Below are positions 1 to 9,053 of a stretch of DNA of 64,000 bases, one piece after another. Each line of letters opens with the position of its first letter. Position 1 is the stretch's first letter. The DNA comes from SHLQ01 sp964451305. Its GTDB lineage: Bacteria > Actinomycetota > Acidimicrobiia > Acidimicrobiales > SHLQ01. The stretch spans positions 1-64,000 of the forward strand of contig CAYVHV010000017.1 of assembly GCA_964451305.1 (NCBI GenBank), in the 5' to 3' direction. The notes under the pieces were generated by a model. The model had not been told where the DNA came from and searched no databases. It saw only the letters and a list, made by a program, of their open reading frames with translations. The translations under genes and the position numbers were made by a program.

Positions 1-21
1 AGTCTGGCGCGACTAGCGAGC

Positions 22-890
22 TCATTCGGCGGGCCGGTTCTGAACGTACTGATAACCAAATCTGCCCTTGACGCAGAGGTTGCCGCTGGTGATGGAGTGA
101 TCCATCGGCGAGTCGACTTTGACGATCTGGTTGTCTTGGACGTGCAGGTCGAGGTTGCAGCCAACGCCGCAGTACGAGCAGACGGTGCGGGTGGTGGTCT
201 GGTCTTCTGGTCGCCAGTCGCCCATCTTGCGAAGGTCGAACTCGGTCTTGAATTGCAGTGCGTTCGTTGGGCACACCGCGACACAGTTGCCGCAGTAGAC
301 GCAGGCCGAGTCGGGAAGTGTCACGTCGAACTCGGTCGAGATGCGGTTGTTGAAGCCGCGTCCGCTCATGGCGATGGCGAAGGTCCACTGGGCGTCTTCG
401 CCACAGGCTTCGACGCACTTGTAGCAGAGCACGCAGCGGTCATAGGCCCGGATGTAGAGGTCGTCTTCGATCTTGACCTCGTCGGTCATCCGTTCGGTGG
501 TGTCGGGGTCGTAGCGGTCGAGGTCGGCGCCGTAGTCGCCGAGCCAACCCTGGAGGTCGTCGGCCTGGCTGACGTCGCTTGACGTTGCCAGGAACTCGAG
601 GACCATCTTGCGGTTGTTGGTGACTCGGTCGGTGTCGGTGGTGACGACCATGCCCTCTTCAGCTGGGCGTGAGCACGATGGGACGAGGGTGCGAGAGCCC
701 TCGAGTTCGACAACACAGACGCGGCACGCGTTGACCGGGGTGACGGTCGGGCCGTAGCAGACGGTCGGGGTGATCTTCCCCGCCTTGTTGCAGGCGTCGA
801 GGATGGTGTCGCCTTCGAGGACCTCGACAGGCTCGCCGTCGACGGAGATGGTGACCTTGCTGCGGATCTCGACGGGGATGTCTACGAATG

Positions 891-894
<4 letters not shown>
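22..894 (-). CDS. Formate dehydrogenase alpha subunit, N-terminal iron-sulfur half (split gene)
   Basis: This 290-residue protein is the electron-relay part of an NAD-linked formate dehydrogenase. In order it has a plant-type [2Fe-2S] domain (Cys46, 57, 60, 74), two CxxCxxCxxxC [4Fe-4S] clusters (Cys154-164 and Cys198-208), and the Fe4S4 domain that normally opens a bis-MGD catalytic subunit (Cys239, 242, 246, 274, then GRFGYQ). It stops there (last residues NRPAE); the molybdenum-binding body is encoded separately at 2728-4620. The His-Cys3 cluster motif found in many NuoG/FdsA-type proteins is absent between residues 75 and 150. The start at 894 gives an ATGA overlap with the stop of the upstream gene, so translation is probably coupled. 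A longer frame reaches 1098, but those residues are antisense-like and Arg-rich and are not believed. Family assignment is firm; the split is read directly from the sequence. Confidence 0.9.
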
Positions 895-2702
<1,808 letters not shown>

Positions 2703-2727
2703 GTCGTGCTTCCCTAGTTGGCCGTGA

Positions 2728-4620
2728 TCACGCTGCGACGAGCGGCTTCACGTTGATTGCGGTCGCTTTGAACTCTGCGGTTCCCGATTTCTTGTCCCAC
2801 GCCTCGATCGTCAGCTGGTTGGTGTCGGTCGTGTCGGCGAAGTGGTAGGTGGTGAAGCACAGGCCTTCGGGAAGGTCTGGCTGGACTCGAATGCTCATCT
2901 CGATGGTCGCTCGCCGCGAGGAGACCTCGGCGCGGTCGCCGGTGGCGAGCCCGAGACGCTCGGCGTCGGCCGGGTTCATGTCGAGCGCTTCGCCTGAACG
3001 AATCGGCGAGTTGTAGCCGTCGGATTGCACACCGGTGTTGTAGCTATCGAGCACGCGGCCGGTCGTCATGAGCAGCGGGTAGTCGTCGTTCAATTCGTCG
3101 ACGTGTGGGCGCCAGGTGTTTGCGGTGAAGGGCGCTGGTTCACGGCCTCCGAGGTCGTCTTCCCACAGCCAGCCGTGCAGGTACAAGGTGCCGGGGTGAT
3201 CGAGTGTTGGGCATGGCCATTGGAGGCCACCTTCGGCCTCGAGCCGTTCCCAGCTCATACCCGTGTGCATGGGCGACACCGTGCGGAGTTCGTCCCACAT
3301 CTCTTCGGGGCTTGGGTTGCCCCAGCCCGGTTGCATCCGCTCGGCGATCATGTTGATGATCTCGAGGTCGTCTTTGGCTTCGCCGGGTGGGTCGAGCGCT
3401 TTGCGAACTCGTTGGACGCGTCGTTCGGAGTTGGTGACGGTGCCTTCGGCTTCAGCCCAGCCAGCCGAGGCTGGCAGGACGACGTCGGCGAGCTTGGCGG
3501 TGCGGGTGAGGAAGATGTCTTGGACGACCAAGAGGTCGAGGCCCGAAAGGAGCGATCGGGCGTGGTTGATGTCGGCTTCGGAGTCGGCGGGGTTCTCGCC
3601 AATGCAGAAGACGGTGGTGAGCTCGCCCTTTTCCATTGCCTCAAACATGAGGGTGAGGTGCTTGCCCGGTGTCGCCGGGATCGTGCAATCCCACGCGGCT
3701 TCGAACTTGGCGCGGATTTCGTCATTTTCGACGTCTTGGAAGCCGGTGAGCTTGTTGGGTAGTGCACCCATGTCGCCGCCGCCCTGGACGTTGTTCTGGC
3801 CGCGGACTGGTACCAGGCCCGATCCGTAGCGACCGACGTGGCCGGTGAGCAGCGACAGGTTGCAGAGCGCCATGACGTTCTCGGCGCCGGTGTGGTGTTC
3901 GGTGATGCCGAGCGTCCAACAGATCTGTGCCGAATCGGCCGTGGCGTAGGCAGTGGCGAGCTCTGCGATGGCGTATTCGGGAAGGCCGGTCACTTCGGCG
4001 GTGCGCTCGAGGGTCCACTCGGCAATCGACTCGCTGTATTCGTCGATGTTCTGGGTGGAGTGCGCGATGAACTCGTCGTTCTGCAGGTCGTTATCGAGGA
4101 TGTACTTGCCCACGCCGTTGGCGAGCGCGATGTCGGTGCCGACGTTGAGGCCCATCCAAAGGTCGGCGAACTTCGCTGTTTGGGAACGGCGAGGATCGAC
4201 GGCGATCATCTTGGCGCCGTTGCGAACGCCTGCGAGGGCGTGGTGGAAGAAGATGGGGTGCGCTTCGCGAGCGTTGGATCCCCACATGATGATGAGGTCG
4301 GTGGTTTCAATCTCCTCGTAGGAGACGGTGCCGCCACCAGCACCAAAGACTGTCGCCAGACCGACGACAGAGGGAGCGTGTCAAGTTCGATTACAGGAGT
4401 CGATGTTGTTCGACCCCATGACTTTGCGGGCAAAGCGTTGCGCCGCATAGTTCATTTCGTTCGTACTCTTCGAGCAGCTAAACATGCCAAAGGCGGTCTC
4501 GCCCTTTTCCTGCACGGCGGCAAAGCCTACAGCGACTCTGTCGAGCGCTTCATCCCAGGTTGCGGGAACGAGCTCGCCATCGACACGAACGAGAGGGGTG
4601 GTGAGTCTCTGCCTTGGCAT
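2728..4620 (-). CDS. fdhF: Formate dehydrogenase catalytic subunit, selenocysteine-containing (UGA read through at 4381-4383)
   Basis: Read through the in-frame TGA at 4383-4381, this frame gives a 630-residue bis-MGD formate dehydrogenase body. Upstream of the TGA stands SNNIDSCNRT and directly after it HAPSVVGL, which is the conserved active-site block where E. coli FdhF has Sec140-His141. Here Sec is residue 80 and His is 81. The catalytic Arg lies in PVRGQNNVQGGGDMGALP (Arg about 273). The usual C-terminal cofactor-binding domain follows (residues about 500-630). A hairpin resembling a bacterial SECIS lies at 4350-4370. The protein begins at MPRQRLTTPLVR, immediately after the point where the Fe4S4 domain should end; that domain is the separate gene at 22-894. 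The start ATG has only a weak ribosome site. Genes selA/B/C/D were not seen in the window and would have to be elsewhere. Confidence 0.93.
4350..4370 (-). promoter_or_regulatory. Predicted SECIS hairpin of the formate dehydrogenase gene
   Basis: In the mRNA, arms CUGUCGUC and GGCGACAG pair over eight positions (one G-U) around the loop GGUCU. The loop begins at nucleotide 22 counted from the U of the UGA codon. As I recall the E. coli fdhF SECIS, its GGUCU loop lies at the same distance. Bacterial SelB recognises such a hairpin just 3' of the Sec codon. Confidence 0.8.
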
Positions 4621-5109
4621 AGGAATCCGTTTCTTAGAGGGAACTCAAGTGGGGCGTATTGCGGTGTCTTCAGCTACACAGAAATCGTACCGCCGAGACG
4701 GTGCGCCGACGGTCACATGCTACTCCATTCGAAGCCACCGTGTTCCGCATAGCAGGACAGTTGCACGATGCGGAACGAGACATCCAGGCACCGTCGCGTT
4801 CGAGCACTTCCCCCTGTGTTGAGAACCTGACCCCAACGTCCGCCAGAAACGAAGCAGCCGGTTCAGTTCGTGACGTCGACCCACTTGTATTGGGACTCCG
4901 CCGTTGTCGCGCTCCCAATACGTCCAAGGCCGAAAAGGAAGTCGTGTTCGTAGTTGTCTGCCCACAACATTTTCGACACCTCAGTCTCACGCCAACGGCG
5001 AATGAACCCATCGGTGACACACAAGGGGCTTGCACCTGTATCGAGGATCTCGTCGTCTCGAGCTAACCACGATGCGAGCTTCACACAACACAAATCGTCA
5101 CTTTCTACG

Positions 5110-5137
5110 TTGCGATCGTACATGTGTTCGATACAAT
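5110..5137 (+). promoter_or_regulatory. Promoter of the HNH gene (-35 TTGCGA, -10 TACAAT), leaderless
   Basis: TTGCGA at 5110-5115 and TACAAT at 5132-5137 are separated by 16 bases. The start codon follows the -10 box after exactly six bases, so the transcript should begin at or next to the ATG. Confidence 0.7.
5116..5131. promoter_or_regulatory. LexA (SOS) box in the HNH promoter
   Basis: TCGTAC-ATGT-GTTCGA matches the actinobacterial/mycobacterial SOS box TCGAAC-N4-GTTCGA at 11 of 12 conserved positions. It fills exactly the spacer between -35 and -10, a classic repressor position. Confidence 0.75.
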
Positions 5138-5143
5138 CACCGT

Positions 5144-6424
5144 ATGGCAATCGGCGGAGTACTTCACTCCAATGACGATGTTGAGCAACTGTCGAAAGCA
5201 GTCGACGACTGCTTTCTCACTCCCCTGTCGTGCCTCTCCCTCGAAGAACTTGCCGAACGACTCATCGCCATCGAGGACATCTCGAACCGGCTCGACGCGC
5301 TCCGAGTCCAGACGATTGCTGCCGGCGAAGCCGCGGACATTGGCTCACTCGCCGATCAACGCAACGTCGCGAACTATCTAGCCGAACAAACCGGCGCCGA
5401 CCCCAAAGCAGTCCGCGCCGATCAACGGGTCGCCAAGTGGCTTTCCGACTTCCCAGACTTCGCTAACGCCTACCAACACGGAACCCTGTCAACCGAACAC
5501 ATCGACCTGCTGCGCCGCAAAGACAACGAACGCGTGCACGGCCAAATGATCGACGACCAACAACTCTTCATAAAACTCTTCCCCACACTCGCCTTCCGTG
5601 ATCTCGACGCGGTCATGGAACGTTGGCTCCTCGGAGCAGACCCCGACGGCGCCGCACCCGATGAACAAGCCAAAGAATGCGGCCTATCGCTCAAAGTCTT
5701 GCCCGGCGGCATGCTCAAAATCGACGGCACCCTCGACCCTCTCATGGCCGCAGCCTTCAAAACAGCTGTGCTGGCCGAAGCCGAAAAACTGCGCGCACAA
5801 CACAAAGTTGAAGGCATCCACTCAACCGTGCGGAGCCGAAACCTCGAAGCGCTCATGACCCTCATAACAACCGGCTTCGCAGCAGACACCTGTACCGGTG
5901 CGAAAACGTTAATCAACATTGTCATCGACCAAGACACCTACGAAGAAACACTCGACTGGCTCGAAGACCCCAACAGCAACCCGCTGCCCGACATCAACAT
6001 CGAACCGACCCCCGGGTTCGATGGCCGGAAGAGTCAACTCATCGACGGCACACCAATCCACCCGCTCTATGCCGTAGCAGCATCAGTGCGAGCCGTCTTC
6101 CGAAGATTGGTCTACGACCCCGGGACCCGGGATCTCCAATATTCCTATGACAGTCGAAGTTTCCCAGAGTGGATCGCAACACTCACCCGAATCGCCACAA
6201 ACGGAAAATCAGCAAACCCCATATGCGACGCCCCGTTTCACTGGCTCCAAACCGACCACATCCAACCCCACAGCCGAAACGGCGAAACCGAATACAACAA
6301 CGCCCGCCCACTCTCGGGCGCCGATAACGGCTGGCGAAGTAACAACACTAAACGCGGCACCTGGCCCATGGGCGAACCCCAATGGCCCAACGCCAACCCA
6401 ACGCACATCGACCAAGACCAGTAA
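5144..6424 (+). CDS. DUF222/HNH endonuclease-domain protein (13E12 repeat family type)
   Basis: A 426-residue protein with the helical DUF222 region (about residues 10-300, including the EELAERLIAIE block) and a C-terminal HNH module (about 345-410: ICDAPFHWLQTDHIQPHS then NNARPL). The last His of the canonical HNH triad seems to be replaced by Asn or lost (ADNGWRSN where relatives usually have a CxxHH-like segment), so nuclease activity is uncertain. These proteins are abundant and multicopy in actinobacteria; several members in Mycobacterium are DNA-damage inducible. The ATG at 5144 is chosen because a -10 box lies six bases upstream; the open frame extends back to 5030 but across the promoter. 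The leaderless promoter contains an SOS box. The gene stands alone between the fdh operon and proS. Confidence 0.85.
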   Translation: MAIGGVLHSNDDVEQLSKAVDDCFLTPLSCLSLEELAERLIAIEDISNRLDALRVQTIAAGEAADIGSLADQRNVANYLAEQTGADPKAVRADQRVAKWLSDFPDFANAYQHGTLSTEHIDLLRRKDNERVHGQMIDDQQLFIKLFPTLAFRDLDAVMERWLLGADPDGAAPDEQAKECGLSLKVLPGGMLKIDGTLDPLMAAAFKTAVLAEAEKLRAQHKVEGIHSTVRSRNLEALMTLITTGFAADTCTGAKTLINIVIDQDTYEETLDWLEDPNSNPLPDINIEPTPGFDGRKSQLIDGTPIHPLYAVAASVRAVFRRLVYDPGTRDLQYSYDSRSFPEWIATLTRIATNGKSANPICDAPFHWLQTDHIQPHSRNGETEYNNARPLSGADNGWRSNNTKRGTWPMGEPQWPNANPTHIDQDQ

Positions 6425-6521
6425 CCGGCCCACCCCTCGCCGAACGCGAACCAACCACCCGAACCGAACCCGTTTGGAAAGAGCAGTCGTGAACGTCCTC
6501 TAGAAGTTGTGGCCAACCCCA

Positions 6522-6527
6522 TAAGAT
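6522..6527 (+). promoter_or_regulatory. -10 box of proS (TAAGAT), leaderless
   Basis: TAAGAT followed by six bases and the ATG at 6534; no ribosome site is present, consistent with a leaderless mRNA. Confidence 0.6.
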
Positions 6528-6533
6528 CGTGAA

Positions 6534-8231
6534 ATGCGTTGGTCCAACCTCTTTACCCCCACCCTTCGAGAAGCACCCGGCGATGCCGAAGCCGCGAGCC
6601 ATCGACTTCTCGTTCGTGGCGGCTTCATGCGACAGCTTCACGCTGGCCACTACTCCATGCTCCCGCTCGGCTGGAAAGTCCACGAGAAGGTAGCCCAGGT
6701 CGTTCGCGAAGAAATGAATGACATCGGTGGCCAAGAGTTCCTCCTGCCAGCCATGCACCCCAAAGCACTCTGGGAAGCATCGGGCCGCTGGGAAGTCATG
6801 GGCGACGAAATGTTCCGCCTCGAAGATCGCTCGGGCACCGAGGTCGGCCTCGGCATGACCCACGAAGAGGTCTTCGCGTCGATCGCAACCGAGATCAACA
6901 GCTACAAGACACTCCCCCAGATCTGGTACCAGATCCAGTGGAAGTTCCGAGACGAACCACGGCCAAAGGCCGGCCTTCTTCGCGTCCGAGAGTTCGCAAT
7001 GAAGGACAGCTACAGCCTCGACATCGATCAGGCTGGCCTCGACGCAAACTTCGACAAGCACTACGCCGCGTACCAGCGCATCTTTGAGCGCCTCGACCTC
7101 GACGCTATGCCGGTCGAAGCATCGTCGGGGGCAATGGGCGGCGCAGGGTCGATCGAATTCATGGTCGCATCTCCAAGCGGCGAAGACGACGTCGTTCGCT
7201 GCCCAGCGTGTGACTATCGAGCAAACGTCGAACGGGCCACATCGAAGGTCGACGAGATCACCGACGACCCACCACCGAGCGAACCAGAGAAATTCGCCAC
7301 CCCCGGCATCCGAACCATCAAAGCGCTTGCCGAAGCTGGCGCGCCAGCCGAAAGCCAGATGAAGTCGATGATCATGGTCCTCGACGGTCAGGTCACGATC
7401 GCCGTCGTGCGCGGCGACCAGCAGCTAAACCTGCAAAAGCTCCAAGACTCCACCGGAGCGATCGATATTCGCCCAGCGACCCCCGACGAAACCGTCGAAC
7501 ACCTCGGCGCAAAACCCGGTTCGCTCGGCGCGGTCGGCGTCGCCGACACGATTCCGATCTACGTCGACGAATCGCTTCGTGGCCGCACCAACCTCACGAC
7601 CGGCGCCAACGAAGATGACTTCCACTACCGCGGCGTCGACATCGAACGCGACGTCAACGTCACCGAGTACATCGACCTTCGCGAAGTGCAAGCGGGCGAG
7701 AGCTGCCCACAATGTGGAACGACGATCGAGATCGTCCGCTGCATCGAAGCCGGCCACATCTTTAAGCTCGGCACCAAGTACGCGGAGGCCATGGGAGCCC
7801 AGGTCCTCGACGCCGACGGCAAGATGCAGACCATCGTCATGGGCAGCTACGGCATCGGCGTTGGCCGCAACATGGCCGCGATCGCCGAGACCCACCACGA
7901 CGACAAAGGCCTCGTCTGGCCTGCGTCGATCGCCCCGTTCGAGGTCGTCATCACCATCATGAACATGAAGGACGAGGACACCGTCAACGCCGCAAACGCC
8001 TTGTACGACGAGCTTCGAGCAGCCCGAGTCGACGTCCTCATCGACGACCGAGACGCTCGTGCCGGCGTGAAGTTCGCCGACAGCGAGCTCATCGGCATTC
8101 CCTACCGAGTCACCATGGGCCCACGCGGCATCAAGGACGGCCTCGTCGAATTCACCGAACGCAAGACGATGGAAACCCAAGAGCTCGGACTCGACGCCAT
8201 CGGCCAAACCGTCATCGACGCCCTCCGCTAA
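6534..8231 (+). CDS. proS: Prolyl-tRNA synthetase
   Basis: This 565-residue class II aminoacyl-tRNA synthetase charges tRNA-Pro in the cytoplasm. It is the long bacterial type. The N-terminal catalytic core (residues 1 to about 225) includes the THEEVF block and motif 2 (FRDEPRPKAGLLRVREF). An inserted editing (INS) domain lies at about 225-400, preceded by a CPAC...YRANVERA segment. Motif 3 (GIGVGRNMAAIAE) is near residue 440 and an anticodon-binding domain closes the protein. A second Cys pair (CPQCG, about residue 395) suggests a zinc-knuckle-like site. It has its own promoter (TAAGAT then ATG) and is a housekeeping gene with no operon partner here. Confidence 0.97.
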   Translation: MRWSNLFTPTLREAPGDAEAASHRLLVRGGFMRQLHAGHYSMLPLGWKVHEKVAQVVREEMNDIGGQEFLLPAMHPKALWEASGRWEVMGDEMFRLEDRSGTEVGLGMTHEEVFASIATEINSYKTLPQIWYQIQWKFRDEPRPKAGLLRVREFAMKDSYSLDIDQAGLDANFDKHYAAYQRIFERLDLDAMPVEASSGAMGGAGSIEFMVASPSGEDDVVRCPACDYRANVERATSKVDEITDDPPPSEPEKFATPGIRTIKALAEAGAPAESQMKSMIMVLDGQVTIAVVRGDQQLNLQKLQDSTGAIDIRPATPDETVEHLGAKPGSLGAVGVADTIPIYVDESLRGRTNLTTGANEDDFHYRGVDIERDVNVTEYIDLREVQAGESCPQCGTTIEIVRCIEAGHIFKLGTKYAEAMGAQVLDADGKMQTIVMGSYGIGVGRNMAAIAETHHDDKGLVWPASIAPFEVVITIMNMKDEDTVNAANALYDELRAARVDVLIDDRDARAGVKFADSELIGIPYRVTMGPRGIKDGLVEFTERKTMETQELGLDAIGQTVIDALR

Positions 8232-8252
8232 CCCAGCCACCACAACACATTC

Positions 8253-8289
8253 GTTCCACATCGTGGTTTCACGTGTTCCACATCGTGGT
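8253..8289. promoter_or_regulatory. Tandem operator of the IclR-type gene (2 x GTTCCACATCGTGGT)
   Basis: Two perfect 15-base copies at 8253-8267 and 8275-8289 start 22 bases (two helical turns) apart. Each contains the partial palindrome CCAC-N3-GTGG. The second copy touches the -10 box (TACGCT, 8289-8294), so binding should block the promoter. Probably the autoregulatory site of the IclR protein that follows. Confidence 0.75.
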
Positions 8290-8294
8290 ACGCT
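8289..8294 (+). promoter_or_regulatory. -10 box of the iclR-type gene (TACGCT), leaderless
   Basis: TACGCT, six bases, then ATG at 8301. The first T is shared with the second operator copy. Confidence 0.6.
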
Positions 8295-8300
8295 CGCGGG

Positions 8301-9050
8301 ATGGCAGGAGTTCAATCCATCGAGCGCGCGTTCACGATCCTGCGCTCGCTATCACTCGGAGCTACCGGAGTCACCAGCTTGAGCGAGCGAACCGGGCTCC
8401 CGAAGAGCACCGTCTCCCGCCTGCTTTCGAGCCTCGAATACGAGCGCGCCGTCGCACAACTTCCCGACGGCACCTACGAACTCGGTGAAGGCATCGGTGA
8501 CCTGAGCAACAGTCTGCGCAGAGGACAAAACGCGGTCGATATTGCACGCCCGCACATGGTCGAACTGATGGAGATGACCGGCGAAGCCGTCGGCATCAAC
8601 CGCATCGACGGCAACGTCGTTCGAACGTTGCTCCAAGTCGACGACCCCGCGAGCTCGGTCGTCGTGCGCGATTGGACGAACGAGGCCACCCCGGCACACG
8701 CCGTGCCAGCGGGACTCGCAATCTTGGCGCACTCGAGCCGCGCTGCACAGAATGCCTTCCTCGACCAAGAATTCGAAGCGCACACCGACAAGACCATGAC
8801 GTCACCCGACGACCTCCGGCAACGGTTCGCCACCATTCGCGACGATGGCTATGCGTGGGTGTTCCGGGAATTCACCGACGACATCAATTCTGTCGCAGCC
8901 CCAATAGCCGACGCGAACGGACGCACCACGATGGCGCTTCACATTCACGGGCCCGCCTTCCGCTTTCCCGATGGACTCGACCACGATGAACTCGGCACCC
9001 GCGTCGCCGCGACCGCACAACGCATCGAAGCACAGCTGCTCGGCAACTAG
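8301..9050 (+). CDS. IclR-family transcriptional regulator
   Basis: A 249-residue protein with the two IclR parts: an N-terminal winged helix-turn-helix (residues 5-65; SLSERTGLPKSTVSRLLSSLE is the recognition segment, the middle part of which is typical of the family) and a C-terminal effector-binding domain (about 80-245; HAVPAGLAILAHS and VAAPIADANG blocks). The ligand is unknown; such proteins usually sense small organic acids and often repress catabolic genes. Two direct repeats in its own promoter suggest autoregulation. The gene stands convergent to the FG-GAP gene, with only three bases between the stops, so no target gene is obvious next to it. Confidence 0.92.
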   Translation: MAGVQSIERAFTILRSLSLGATGVTSLSERTGLPKSTVSRLLSSLEYERAVAQLPDGTYELGEGIGDLSNSLRRGQNAVDIARPHMVELMEMTGEAVGINRIDGNVVRTLLQVDDPASSVVVRDWTNEATPAHAVPAGLAILAHSSRAAQNAFLDQEFEAHTDKTMTSPDDLRQRFATIRDDGYAWVFREFTDDINSVAAPIADANGRTTMALHIHGPAFRFPDGLDHDELGTRVAATAQRIEAQLLGN

Positions 9051-9053
9051 CCG

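Larger units (their letters stand above)
4621..5143. other. Intergenic gap between the fdh operon and the HNH gene
   Basis: About 520 bases without a convincing gene. The left part must contain the fdh promoter and leader; I see no strong -10/-35 there. A 95-codon frame on the minus strand (4863-5150) is open, but its start overlaps the HNH gene, it has no ribosome site and I recognise no family in it. The right end holds the HNH promoter and SOS box. No tRNA or terminator hairpin was recognised. Confidence 0.6.

Noticed and set aside
22..24. Second possible selenocysteine at the TGA ending the Fe-S half
   Set aside because: A TAG follows two codons later and the domain is complete; no hairpin was recognised. 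It is an ordinary stop.
4381..4383. FDH gene interpreted as a pseudogene with a nonsense mutation
   Set aside because: The stop is precisely at the Sec position, flanked by conserved residues, followed by a SECIS-like hairpin, and the operon is otherwise intact.
4863..5150. 95-codon minus-strand frame upstream of the HNH gene
   Set aside because: No ribosome site, start overlaps the HNH start and promoter, and no recognisable family. Left as a possibility only.
7425..8315. 296-codon antisense frame within proS
   Set aside because: Val/Asp-rich shadow of a GC-rich coding strand; proS is certain.
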